Source: Yamagishiella unicocca (lineage: Eukaryota > Chlorophyta > Chlorophyceae > Chlamydomonadales > Volvocaceae). From it: DNA of 64,000 nt. Shown in pieces: positions 1 through 11,252 of this stretch. The number at the start of each line of letters is the position of its first letter. Position 1 is the first letter of the stretch. The stretch is taken from contig BDSL01000006.1 in NCBI GenBank assembly GCA_003116995.1, positions 1,764,501 through 1,828,500 of the forward strand, given 5' to 3'. The notes below the pieces were generated by a model. The model worked only from the letters and a program-made list of their open reading frames with translations. It was not told the DNA's origin and made no database searches. Position numbers and translations under genes: made by a program.

Positions 1-11
1 GGGACGGGAGC

Positions 12-126
12 GCGGGAGCTGGGCGGGAGCTGGGCGGGAGCTGGGCGGGAGCTGGGCGGGAGCTGGGCGGGAGCTGGGCGGGAGCTGGGCGGGAGCTGGG
101 CGGGAGCTGGGCGGGAGCTGGGCGGG
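12..126. repeat. 11-bp tandem repeat in intron
   Basis: About ten head-to-tail copies of an 11-bp unit (GGGCGGGAGCT) with almost no divergence. It lies upstream of the last carotenoid-oxygenase exon, so it is probably intronic. Confidence 0.95.
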
Positions 127-195
127 GCGAGGGTGATATGTTTGCCGGGGTGCTGCTGGTATTCATGGATGCTGATGCCGCGGTCGGACCTCGAC

Positions 196-244
196 TGTTA
201 CCGGTAACATGAAACCTCACCACCACCACCACCACCACCACCAC
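196..244. repeat. 14-bp perfect palindrome followed by a CCA microsatellite
   Basis: TGTTACCGGTAACA at 196-209 is a perfect palindrome. A run of CCA triplets follows at about 218-243, ending near the splice acceptor of the last exon. Both are in the intron. The palindrome resembles the GGTAACGCGA core of the dispersed repeat family seen elsewhere in the window. Confidence 0.8.
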
Positions 245-282
245 AACCGCGCGCCCCTCCCCCCGCTCCCTCCCGTACCCAG

Positions 283-917
283 GCGGCGCCCGCACCCAGC
301 TCACCCGTCTGACGTGCGACCTGCGCACCGGCCGCGTGGACCGCCGCGTGCTGCTGCAGCGGACCGTCGAGTTCCCCGCCACCGACCCGCGGGTCACCTC
401 CCGGCCGCACCGCGTGGCCTGGTTCGTCGCCGACGCCATCGACGACCCCGTGCTCTGGGCCCCCGCCCAGTCCATCGTGCGCCTCAACATGGACCCAGGC
501 GTCACCCTCCGCCCGGCTGCCGCCGCAGCACTACAACGGACGCCGCAGCCCCTGGCGGCGCCGCGGAGCGGCGCCGCAGGCGCCGCAGGCGCAGGCCCCG
601 GCGTCGTCTCCGTGGACTCTTGGTACCTGGGCGAGCGCACCTTCCCGGGCGAGCCCATGTTTATCCCGCGGCCGGGGTCCTCCAGGGAGGGCGACGGCTG
701 GCTGCTGGTGGGCGCGCACAACGCCGCCACGGAGAAGGCTGACGTGCACATCTTCGATGCGGAGGCGCTGTCGGCGGGGCCGCTGGCGACGCTGCACCTG
801 CCGCACCGCCTGCCGGTCAGCCTGCACGGCGCCTGGGACCCCAACTACCTGGGACCTGACACGGAGGACGCAGCCATGCCGCGGTGGCAGGAGCTGGGCA
901 GCGTCAGGCCGATGTAG
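283..917 (+). CDS. Carotenoid cleavage oxygenase, C-terminal exon (partial)
   Basis: This is the last exon of a carotenoid oxygenase (CCD/RPE65 family), a non-haem iron enzyme that cleaves polyene chains of carotenoids or apocarotenoids. The acceptor CAG ends at 282 and the stop TAG is at 915-917. The translation carries family landmarks: GEPMFIPRPG, then DGWLLV, then LPHRLPVSLHGAWDPNYLGP. The His of SLHG (codon 825-827) corresponds to the last of the four iron-binding histidines of the beta-propeller fold. The family's typical FHG is LHG here. An Ala-rich insert separates the two blades. The other three histidines and the N-terminus lie left of the window, so the subfamily (9-cis-epoxycarotenoid, CCD1/7/8-like or lignostilbene-like) cannot be chosen. 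A TGTAA signal follows at 1262. Confidence 0.9.
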
Positions 918-1215
918 GTGGGGTTGGGACCGAGCGAACGGGCGGCTGAGCAGCCGTGCCAGGCGGCTGGGCTGGTGCCTGCGGTTGGACGTTACGGTTG
1001 GCGGTTGCCAGGGCCCAGGGCGCGGGGGGTTATTAGTGGGCGGTACACGCGCAGGTTGCGCGGCGGCGCGGTGGCGGCTCCCTGATGTGAGTCGGTGTTC
1101 ATTGGCCGTTATGGCGCGCTGAGTTTGAGGCGGAGGGGTTTAGGGGTTTGGAGTGAAATGGGGAATTAGGCATTCTTGGGGACGCGTATGGAGGGGGGGT
1201 GGCGTTGCAGGGGGT

Positions 1216-1240
1216 GGCATAAAAACCGTTGACGCGAGAA
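1216..1240. repeat. Dispersed short repeat copy in 3' UTR of carotenoid oxygenase gene
   Basis: GGCATAAAAACCGTTGACGC followed by GAGAA matches, in reverse complement, the copies at 37892-37938 and 40041-40083. Confidence 0.6.
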
Positions 1241-1261
1241 GGGGGGGAGGCGGCGGGGAGG

Positions 1262-1266
1262 TGTAA
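1262..1266 (+). terminator. Candidate TGTAA polyadenylation signal
   Basis: TGTAA lies 345 nt after the carotenoid-oxygenase stop. It is the first exact match to the volvocalean poly(A) consensus downstream of that gene. Confidence 0.5.
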
Positions 1267-3198
1267 GGGGCTTCGGCCTCGCGGAGTTCGGGCCCATTCA
1301 GGGCTGTGGAGATGAAGAACAAAGCGCCTGATCGAGTAGAGGTGTGAATTGCGTATGCAGCGCCACTAGCGCAGAGCAACATGAGCGGGCAAGAATCGAC
1401 GTACGGAAGGAACGACGACCGCACACCTGCGAATATGGTTTACCGGTAGCAGGAGTTCCAGGGAGGGAGGGTGTGGGCAGGTCGGTATTCGGTAGTGGCG
1501 GGCGGTACAGGCGGGCGGTGCAGGCTGCAGAAGTCTGCGCCAGCCAGAGGCGTCCCAAACGATGGGCGCCTTTTCCATTGCCATCATGGTACAATTTATG
1601 TTAGCCCAGGCGCAAGGCTTTTGTATACTGTGCGTATCTGTATGTGGTTTTCATTGCAGCGACAAGAGAAGGCGTGTGTCTGTGTGTTAATGCGCTGAAG
1701 GGTGCCCCTCGGCAAGCTTGCACCCAAGCGCTTGCGCGACTCCCTTGATTCTTCGAGTCAGTAGGATAGAGCCTTGATCCAGCGAACTTGCAGCTCCCAA
1801 CGCTGGCACCTTATTTCTGGGTACGCTAAGTTTTTATCGTTGGCGTGTTGGGCGTTGTCGGTTGTCGGTTTGCGAACAAGGGGTTGCGCCTATGTGCGCC
1901 GCCAGGCCGCGTCGTGTTGTGCACGGGTGTCACGGTCCCTGTTGGGCTAGGAACATACGTTTCGGGGGAGCATCATCATGTCTTCCTCCCTAATATGTTA
2001 GCAAGGTATGATGTGTGTCTTGGGGCGGGCAGGCGGGCGCTGGCCTTCCTGGAGGGTGGCCCGGCCCTAACCCTCAGCGTTGGCGCCTTCCGGGAGGTGA
2101 AAGATGGCTGCGGTCGGCGGATACGGGGTTCGCGTCCATCCATGACCCTCGTCGTGCGGTGATGGAGGGCTCAGGCACGAGGGCATCGATGTGTGAATGC
2201 GAGCTAGGGTCTTGTTGTCGGTCGCGTTCGGTGCATCTGGGTTTCGGGAAACGTGCAAGTGGAGCGCTGGATGGTGAACTGCAGAGGACGGCCTGTTAGG
2301 GGCCCATACCAGCGTTTGAACGTTTGCGTCGTAACACCAACTATTCAGTTGCCTTAATTCATCTTCCTTTTTGTCTGCAGTTTGACGGTTAGACAGTCGT
2401 GTCGCAGTTAGGCTCTTGTGTTCCTGTGTCTTGACGTATTGCCGCTTACGGCTTGGGAGTTGTGGCTTTGGCGCGTGTTGGATGTCTAGGGTGTTGCCAC
2501 GAGCTCCGATGTTGGTGCAGAAATTCCGCACGAGGCATCTATCTAGGACTTGGTCGTGCGAAATCCTCGTGCGGCGAAATTGTGAAATGGGAAGATTTTG
2601 AGAGGTTTTGCAGTCGCAGCATTGTAACAAAAAAGTCCATCTTCTTGGGAAGCCGGGGCTGTAGAACGACGCTCAACCCAAGCGGTCCCCAACCCGTTTT
2701 CTGCTGGGAAGCCACTGGCCGTGCAGCTTGTGTACCACTTGACGGCGAAGGCTCCAAGGATGTGCGAGCTGGTGCAGTTGATCAGGGGTTCAGGGCCGAT
2801 CCTACATCCTAGCTGCCCCAGGTAGCTGCCGTACCGTGCAGAATACAGTACGCGGCTCGCCATTGACGGCGTGGATTATTTCGGCACGCGCAATCTAAAT
2901 TCTGAATTCCTTTTGAAAATTGCCTGTTCCCTTTGTGTAGCCGCCCCTGCGACCTTCCGCCGTGCGACCTTTTGGCTTCCTAATCGCGACCTTTGTCAAT
3001 GCGGAATGTACTTTAGTAAACTGTGGATGTAGAATTGATACAGAGGTCGCCCGCCTTGGGTGGGCCGGCCATCACCCCCCTGTTCGCGCGCTTTCCGTGT
3101 TGGGTCGGACAGCATGGCGACTGCCTGTGACGCCATGCTCTTATTTCTACATGAAAGCTTCTTAGCGTTCAGCGGTATGATGCCGCTCGTCCTGCGAC
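1267..3198. other. Intergenic / UTR region
   Basis: No reading frame here has recognisable protein character or convincing splice borders. It probably holds the promoter and 5' UTR of the following DCN1-like gene. A second TGTAA occurs near 2625. AT content is somewhat higher than in the coding regions. Confidence 0.5.
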
Positions 3199-5439
3199 AT
3201 GAATGCAGCTATGCTTGGAGCGCTGACGCAGCTGAAAAGCGCAGAGATGCTGACTACCGAGGCCAACTGCTGGGAGGCTTGCAAAACAAAACTTCAGCAA
3301 CTTCAAGATAACTGGCAGCTTAAAGGGCTTTACGGGTGGGTGTCCGCAACAATGCGCGCGTAGGGCAGCTCCGGAATTTTATAATGTTACGAGCACTCTT
3401 CGCAGGACAAATGCCCTCCGCATCATCACGCAGTACCAATCCCAGATCACGTGGCAGGTACGCAACTTGCTCCTCGGAATGCGGAAAGTGCTTCTTCGCG
3501 ACGAGACTTTTGCCTTGCAGGATATGCAGCCTGACCAATTTGGCAAGTTCTACCGCTTCATCTTTCACATCTGCAGGGAGCCTGGGAAGCGCAACATCCC
3601 GGTGGGTGGGACCAGCATATAATGCCGAAACCTGCGCGAAACCCTGCCATGCACCTCTCACACGATCGCATCCATTGCCTGCCTGCAAACGCACGCGTAC
3701 CCCTCCCCTCTCACACGCACGCACGCGCCTTGGATCCAGCCTCCATGAAACAGCAGTACGGCACTGGAAAACGGTGGCGTACGTCTTGAGCCGAACACGT
3801 CGTTCAGCCCGCTTTGTGCTGCTTCCACCTAGCGACGGGGTGTAGAGGTGACTCAGCTACGCTCGATGTTGTGTTGGTGCGACACACGGTATGGCCAAAC
3901 GCCCGCGCCTGCAGATGGAGCTGGCGGTTGCAGCCTGGCGCTTAGTCATGCAGGGGCGGTTCCGGCTGCTGGACCGCTGGTGCGCCTACGCGGCGGCCAG
4001 CCACTCTCGAGTGGTCACCGAAGACACCTGGCGGCAGGTGAGTGAGTGAGGTCTCCACCCGTTCCAGAACCAGTCGTACCAACCCCCCGCCTTGGCTCCG
4101 AAACCGCGACGCCCCGCCTTAGATATAATAGGAGCACTTCGTCCTGCCGTCCTGCGGCTCATCAGGTGTTGGACTTCAGTCGCACGATCCACGAGGATCT
4201 CTCAAACTACGACGCCGCCGGCGCGTGGGCCGTAATCTTGGACGATTTCGTGGAGGACATGCGAGTGTCGAGGCGGCGGTCGTACACGGCGATCGAAAGC
4301 GGCGGCCGTACATTGTACGGGAGCGGCAGCGCAGAGCTCCTGACGCGGCAGGCGTCCACTGGGGCGGAGCTGTCGGCCCTATTCTCCAACATCCCCGGCG
4401 GCCGGGGCCTGCTGAGCGGGCCTGCGGATGCTGACGGTGCCGACGGCATCTGCCAGTCGTTCATGGCGAGCATCTCCCCTCGTTGCGGCAGCAAGCGGCG
4501 CGAGCCGGACGTGGACGTGGTTGCGGAGCAACTGTCCGCCATGCCGCTTGGCGCCGATCAGCACTGCGGCCACAGCGTCGGACACGGCCTGGCCCACCCC
4601 GGCGGACCCGTGGGTCTGCCGCCCATCCGTCCTTGCAGCCACGGCGGAGGCGGGATGTACCTCGGGCAGGAGCTTTCCCCCGCAGCCCAGGGCTACAGCC
4701 TGCAGTACGGCGGCGGTTACCGCGGCACTAGCCCCGAAACCCTCGCCAAGAGGATATGCGTGGACCGACAGCGGCAGCAGCAACTGCCGCCCTCCCAGGC
4801 GCTGCTCCAATCGTTGCCGTGTGGGGCCACAGCCGCGGGCGTCTCCCCGGGGGCCGCGGGTATGGGCAGTCGTTCGGCGAGCAGCGGCCAGCCCATGTCC
4901 TGCTCCACCGGCTCGGTGGACAGCGACAGCAGCCGGGGGCCAGCGGGCGCAGCAGCCATGGACTGCTTGCAGGTGGGAGGAGGGCAGGTGGGTGGGTAAA
5001 ACACACATGAGTGCGGGTGGTCGCGGGGCCTTCAGGAGGAGGGAAGGGGCGTCGGGGGCGTTTCTTCTTGGGTTGGGTCCTGGCCGCTGCTGCGTCGAGT
5101 GCTGTCGTCATTCGTTTGGCGGCCTCTCTGTGTGTCCGAGGAAGCCCCCCGAACACTCACCGCCTCTACTGGTCAGCTCCTCAGACAGTACTGGGAGCAG
5201 TTTTCATTAGCTCAAGGCCACCCCTCTTCCCCCTGTGAGGCTATAACCCTCCCTCCCCCCCTGCCTGCGTGTGTCCCGCGGGTCCCGCGGGGCGTGTGCC
5301 TCTTCTGCAGGACGCGGCTGCCGGCGCTGCCGTACACTGTCAGCCGCAGCACTGTCAGCAGCGGAGGGCCATCAAGGCGCGTCGCTCGGGGCTGTCGGAA
5401 ATCGTCAAATCCGCGGTGTCGGACGCGTTGGGATTCTAG
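3199..5439 (+). CDS. DCN1-like (AAR3-type) cullin neddylation protein
   Basis: DCN1-family proteins act as scaffold-type E3s that help transfer NEDD8 to cullins. Proposed exons are 3199-3335, 3406-3601, 3915-4037, 4166-4972 and 5311-5439 (463 aa); all phases agree. The PONY/Cul-binding domain spans roughly residues 45-175. FYRFIFHICREPGKRNIP and the WRLVMQGRFRLLDRWC block match the plant AAR3-type branch, followed by TWRQ, then SNYDAAGAWAVILDDFVEDM, the highly conserved end of the domain. The N-terminal ATG at 3199 is the first in frame and gives a helical start, but a further 5' exon cannot be excluded. The remaining C-terminal ~285 residues are Ser/Gly/Gln-rich, probably disordered, and not part of the family core. 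The last exon ends in a short basic helix. The segment 3458-3520 could be an in-frame retained intron; it is kept because it fits the domain. Confidence 0.88.
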
Positions 5440-7484
5440 CGGCGCAGTCTGTTGAGTGTGAAGCGATAAGATCCGGGTCAAGATCCGGGTCAAGATCCGG
5501 GTCAAGATCCGGGTCGACAGCGATGGGATGGGTCGTTCCGGCAGCAGCTCATCGGTGCCCGCTATTAGCGAGCCAAGAGCAAGAGTGAGGGGTGCACGGA
5601 GCCTGCGGTGAGCGCTGCGGCTGGTTGGGTTTGGTGTGGCCAGGAGGATGACTGACGGGTGAGAGCTTTGGCAGATGGCTGCCCGGTGATATTGATGGAA
5701 GCCGGGGGGGTATGAGCCGCGGGATGGTTGCAGACGGCTGGTTTGTACGACGACCATAATACGACGCCGTGATACGGACGCAAGGGGAGGGCGCCCATGT
5801 ACATTCGCCGCGAAGCGTTTCATCCCTTGGGGGATGAGGCGCGTTGGGCGCGGCTTGCCTCCTCTTTGCGTGTTCCGAGCCCCGACGGACTGCTCATATG
5901 CCTGGGCCTGGCGGGATCTGGAGGCGGTACGGCAGCCGTGCGGCATGGTCGGTTACCCCACGGACGACAAGCGAGCGGAGTGCTGCTGCTGCGTGGTGTA
6001 GCGGTAGCCGCGTCGTGGCGTGCCAAGCAATAGAACCACTTGTGTGACGGCGTTGTCGGTGGCGTTCTCGGGGCGACACGGAGGGACGGTGGGGTAGACC
6101 GCCGTAGCTACGACATTTCGGCATTGGGGATGCTGTGTTAGAGGTTAAGAGCCGCGTGGGCCGGTCCTTCGCAAGCGCAGCGGACGGTGGCGGAGGCTGT
6201 TTTGCTGGCCGGGGCCCGGACGAATCCGGTCGACTCGACGAGTCCACATTCCCGGAATGGCCGGTATAGCGGACCCGCCAGGCAGCAGCCTGGCGGGGCA
6301 GGTGTAGGACAAAAGGAGCCAGCCGGTAAGAGGGTATGGGGCCGGGGGAGAATGTGGAACCGCGCGAGGACCGGGGAGGGAAGCGGTGTTTTTGCGTGCG
6401 AGAGCGCCTCGTGCGGTAGGTGGTATCGAAATTGCAGGGGGCTCAACTTTACCGCACTGAGGCGAGGTGCATTGTTGGTGCGGGTTGTTATGACGGTAGG
6501 TTCGGAGCTGTACGGTTCATCCTCATGACATGGGTTATTTCTGCACAACTGAAGGCTTGCTGGCAACGCTGTTTCTGCTGCAGGCTGGTGGAAAGGAGGC
6601 GCGAACGGATTAATTTGCATCTGTGCGTCATGTTAATTTGGAAACAATCTGAGCGGTTGCACGTTGACCCTTGGGTCCCAACTGTCAGCTACCGGTCAGG
6701 AGGTGACGGGGTTTGCTAGTTGGCCGTTTGGAATTTCCGCGCTCCTGCTGGTCTGCCCTGTTTGGGCCACGATCCCACGGCCGTGGGTCGCTGGGCTGTG
6801 GGGGCGCCGCCACCGTCTCCGAACACCCTTTTTCCACTATTTTGGTCGAAATCCACTGTAAGCGCCACTGATAGTGCTGCACGAGGCACCCCTGTGGGCC
6901 CCTTCGGCATTCCTGTCCTTCCTGCCCTCCCTCGTCATGACCTCTTGAAGCCACTGGCAAACCCCTGTGGCGCCCCCGACCTCGGGATGCCCTTAGTAGC
7001 AGCAGAAGCAACCACAACAACAGCACGAACAGACAGCAATAGCAGTATCGGTACAAGGAAACGATAGGGCCCTTTCGTCCCCCCCGGGACAACGCCATGT
7101 TCACTTCACGCCCCGCGCACGCTTCCGGTCGTCCGTTCTGGCCACAGCCAATCGAACGACTCTGCGAGTCCGTCGGTTGGCCGCGAGACAAAGAAGAAGG
7201 GGGAGAAAGCAGGCTTCCGGGAAATCACGTCCGTCGTCTTGACGGGATACGATGCGGCAACGGCCAAGCCGCTGATCGCCCATGTCCCCTGTCCCACCAG
7301 CTGCTGCTCCAGGGTGGGGACACAGCAAAGGGGCGTTTGGGGGAGCGGCAACCTGCCCAGAACTCTGTCCAGCCCGGATGGCCAGCTGCAGCACAGCGCG
7401 CGCTCCAGGGTTCCGCGCGAAGCTCCTAAAACAACCAGCAGGGCATGCTGAACAAGTCGGCAGTAGCGCCGCGCGCGCTGCACT
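5440..7484. other. Convergent 3' region between the DCN1-like and LRR genes
   Basis: This holds the 3' UTRs of two convergent genes. A candidate TGTAA for the + strand gene occurs at 6857-6861. No exact TGTAA was found on the minus strand for the LRR gene. The open frames here are short and not protein-like. Confidence 0.5.
5468..5515. repeat. 12-bp tandem repeat in 3' UTR
   Basis: Four perfect copies of AAGATCCGGGTC start 29 nt after the DCN1-like stop codon. Confidence 0.95.
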
Positions 7485-9871
7485 TCACGCGTGCCGCTCG
7501 TACGGCAGCACGAGCCGCCTGAGGCCCATGCCCCGCAGCACCGGTACGGCAGCGGAAGACACGCTGCCCAGAGGCACCAGGTAGAGCTCCTGGGGCAGGC
7601 AGGGAGGGAGGGAAGCGACCCGTGGGTCGACCGACCGGCAGATGTAGAGATACATGAAGCCTAGGAGAAAGGGAGCGGTGTTCGCTCGACAAGGAGGACC
7701 GCGTGTTTTCCAAGGCGGGGAACGCCCAAGCGGACCCCCGCTGACCTTCGCCAGCCCCCATTGGCCTGCCTGCGATAAGCCTGCCAGACCGGTGCCCCCT
7801 GCAAACCCACTCACCTCCAACCCCGTCATCCTTCGCGCCAAGAGCTCCACGTCCACCCGCCCCAGCATGAGACCGCTCAGCGTCAGCCGCCGCAACGACT
7901 TGAGCGAACCCAACGTCGACAGCCACGGCACGTGGCCGCCGCCGGCGGCGCCGACGCCGCCGCCGCTGCCTTCGGCCCAACCCACCGGTGCCGCCAGAGC
8001 GGTCCGCTGCCTTGCTTCATTGATGATCCGAAGCGTGTGAAGACCAGGGCAGTGAGCCGCAAGCTTCGATATACCCAGCCCAAGTGCCAACGCAGCCTCG
8101 GGCAGCAGCCGAAGCCCCGAGGGCTGGTCCACGTCATCGTCGCCGATCTCGAGTTTGGGGTTTCGGAGCTCCAGGTCCGTAAGGCCCGGCGGCAGCTGCA
8201 GTGCCGCCAGCGCTGCCAAGGACATACCACCCAAGCCGCTGTAGCGAGCGCGCAGCAGCCGGATGCCCCGCGGCAGAGGCAGTAGCAGGCTGTGGACGCT
8301 GGCCTCGGCGTCCTGCCCGGCCTCAGCGCCAGCGGACCTTATCAGAGCCGCCGCCACTGCAGCGCTAGCCGCCACCGTCGATCGCGGCGCGTTTGCTACG
8401 TCTCCAGGTGCTGGTCTGGTCTGGTTCGCCAAGCTGCCTGGCGGCTGCGGTGGCGGCGCCGCCGCCGCTGCCGCCGCTGCCGTAGCTGCCAGCGTCACCG
8501 CCGCCAGCGGCGCCGGCGCCCTAAACTTCTCGACGCTGAGTGACGTCAGCGACGACGACGACGCCAGCGCCGCCAGCGCCGCCGCATCACATTCCAGCCT
8601 CCGCCACGTCAGCTCCGCCAGGCGGGGCAAGCTGGCCAACGACCTGATCAGCTCCAACCGCCAGGCGGGATGCGGCACGGCACCGGCCTCACCCACGTCC
8701 AAACACGTCAGCCTCGTCAGCGCGCTGAACCCAGTGGCCAGCGAGGCGGCGGCCGCCGCCGCCGGCTCGCCGTCGCCCTCGTAGCTGTACGACGCGTCGC
8801 AGGTGGGCAGCCGCAGGTCCAGGCTCAGGGAGCGGAGCTGGGTGAGCGAGATCACGGCCTCGCAGGCCGGCGCTAGCGGCAGGAGTGTCGTACGGTTGCC
8901 GTCGGCGTCCGCGTCGGAGGTCTCGTTGAGGAGGGTGAGGTGCTCGAGGCGGGCGCAGGACCGCAGCGCCGCCCCCAGCCCGGGGGGCCAGTTGGTGCAG
9001 CGCTCCAGGGAGAGGTGGCAAAGTGTGTTTCGCGCAGAGAGGACCACGGAGTCCAGCTGATCAAGGCGGCTGTCGGCTAGGCAGAGTGAGGACAGTGCCG
9101 GTGCCGCAGCAGCCACCGCAGCTGCGGCCTGCTCCGTTAGGTCCAGCTGCGCGATCGTCAGGCGCGTGATGCTGCGGACGCCGGCGGTGGTGAAGCAGTG
9201 GAGCGCGGCCATACTAGTGGAGCGGCAGCAGGAGAGGGCCAGGGCGGCAGGAGGGCGGCGCGCTGGAGTGAGCGAGGGCGAGGGTTGGGATGATGGGAGG
9301 GAGCAACCGAGCACCGGATCGGGCACGATTGAGGACCGTTGGTCGGTGGGGACCGGCCCGACGGTGCACAGGCCCAAAAGTCACGAAGCAACTGCGCGTC
9401 TGTGCTCCGAATTCGCCGAAACTTCCACATCGCCATTTAGTAAAAGTGCCGTTGTCCGTCCCTCGCACCCTCGTCGCACCTCAAACTGGAGCTCGCGACC
9501 GGATTCCCCGTGCCGCTGAACCAGGCTTGATTCAAAAACCACAAGTCATTTCATCCTTACCCCCGCGCTTGCGGTTCGGAGTCCGGCGGTCCCAATCGCA
9601 TCGTCAGGTGGTCCGGCTTGCAACCGCGGGACAGGATGGCGCTGAGCGCGCATGACATCGTGATGACTGGTGCTTGTTCTCGGGACGGTGTGACGCTGAT
9701 CGCGTAAAGAGCTGGCTCCTCGCGATCGTGAGCCGCGCGCGCAGCGGTGTTGCAGAGGCGCAGCGATCGCCGTGCGGACGCATCCAGTGCAGGGCGCAGC
9801 CATCGGTACACGTCGAACAAAGAAGTAGGTTCCTCGGTGTCCGAAACATGGGCTGGCACAGAATCTCCCAT
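7485..9871 (-). CDS. Leucine-rich repeat protein (RNI-like)
   Basis: A minus-strand gene with three exons: 9871-9561, 9213-7815 and 7589-7485. The phases (2, then 0) agree, with donors GTAAGG and GTGAGT, giving 604 aa. Exon 1 encodes a short helical N-terminal module (DVYRWLRPALDASARRSLRL, CNTAARAAHDR). This resembles the F-box-like or substrate-adaptor start of many algal LRR proteins, but it is not a confident F-box. Exons 2-3 encode repeats of ribonuclease-inhibitor style: LTRLTIAQLDL, LSSLCLADSRLDQLD, LCHLSLERC, LEHLTLLNE, LRSLSLDL, LTCLDVGEAG, LTDLELRNPKL, LRRLTLSGLML and LRRLVLPYE. An Ala/Pro-rich linker interrupts the repeats around residues 295-350. Specific function unknown. Translation could also begin at the ATG at 9212, but the spliced exon 1 joins in perfect phase and adds a plausible N-terminus. 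Confidence 0.83.
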
Positions 9872-11252
9872 AAGGGCGCGACTGTCCGAAACTCGAAAGA
9901 TTTCTACTGCCGGGCTTTCTAGCTGATGAAGTCTCTGCGAAAAATGTTACTTTGATTGTTTGCGTATGCGCACGGGGACAGCGAATGTTGTATAACGGAT
10001 GCAGGGATGCAGGCGCAACATTCCGGCACGTGCTTGCATGCGGGTGACTGCAGGGGAATTCTCCCCCAATGATGGCGCTGGAGCCATATGCCACAGGGGA
10101 GAGAAGGCCAGACCAGTGCGAGCAGTGTCGTCTTTTGCGGATGGTTCGTGGTTGGCCAGGGTTCCAGTGTCTACACGGTTGTTGTCGATCAGCGTGAATC
10201 ACAGACCGTCTAGACGATGTCCGCCTGTCCGACGGTTGCCTCCCTCGGCGGCTGTCGGTGAGACGATGTCCTGTCTTTTGTGTGCGCGTTGGGAGGAACA
10301 GTTAACGCACTTACATGCACCAACCGTCAAGTCCACGTGCCCTCTGGACGTGCAACCAGTGATCGCAGAACGAAGCGATATAACGTATCCACCGCAATGC
10401 CACATAGCAAATGCGTAAGGCCAAGGTCCTCACACCACCATAATTGAAAGTCAAATTCAAGATCATGTATACTGGAAAACAGGGCGCGCACAGGCCCCAA
10501 TAACAGCAAAAATTAGCATCGCCGTGGCAATTAAGTAAGACGGCCGCAGTCATAGTCACATCTGATTTCTGCAGCCGCGCCCAATGCGGGGCTCTAGTAG
10601 ACTCTCTACACAGCGGAGGCTGGGGCCCTAGTACGTCAGGTCGCAGAAGACGGCACGCTCCGGTCTATTCACCGAACGATGCTCCTCACAACGGGCTCAC
10701 CCATCCAGCTCGCCCGACCAGCACACGCTTCCAGTCAACAATATGCACATGGCGGCGGCGGCGATGATGACAAAGCGTCAAACCCAATGCTCACGTATCA
10801 TGTAAGGAAAGATGTACAAGACGAGCACGCCACACCGCGTCGGCCTTCAACACAGCACTTTTTCTCTGTCTCCTAGAATTGTAACTGCCGTACACAAGTC
10901 CATCCGTACCTACTGAAACCCTTGTGCTCAAAAGAATCTACGTACTGCGCCGTTGGGTAACTTTTCACACTTCCAAAAAGCGCAATCCACAATTCTCTGC
11001 CAAATCAAGCTACGTCAAAACGCAGCCCTTCCTCAACCCCTTCAGAAACAACCCTGCCGCCCAAACAACGCCACCTCGTACCACCACTTCCCATGGCCGA
11101 TGGTTCTACCTCTTGGTCTGGCCACTTCCCAATGCGCCCGATGGTTCTACCCCATGGTCTGGAACCCACTGTAACCGTTACAACAACCACTTCCCAACGC
11201 CCCGTCCGCCGAAGCCCCAACTCTGAACTACTGTACCCTTTCAGCAGCCACG
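9872..11252. other. Region between the LRR gene start and the giant gene end
   Basis: The LRR promoter should lie in the left part and the 3' UTR of the giant minus-strand gene in the right part. Minus-strand TGTAA motifs occur at 10311-10315 and 11178-11182. A roughly 45-bp imperfect duplication (GATGGTTCTACC ... TGGTCTGG) lies at 11097-11165. No gene was seen. Confidence 0.5.
11178..11182 (-). terminator. Candidate TGTAA polyadenylation signal of the giant gene
   Basis: TTACA on the + strand, 71 nt past the stop codon at 11253. It sits in a small near-palindrome (TGTAACCGTTACA) that presents TGTAA on both strands. Confidence 0.5.

Noticed and set aside
209..742. + strand frame beginning with a polyhistidine tract
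   Set aside because: The His run is the intronic CCA microsatellite, and the rest overlaps the true carotenoid-oxygenase frame.
6685..7191. Minus-strand frame with a Leu-rich hydrophobic stretch (possible membrane protein)
   Set aside because: It lies in the convergent 3' UTR region, the hydrophobic run is a low-complexity GCAACAA-type repeat, and no splice or start context supports it.
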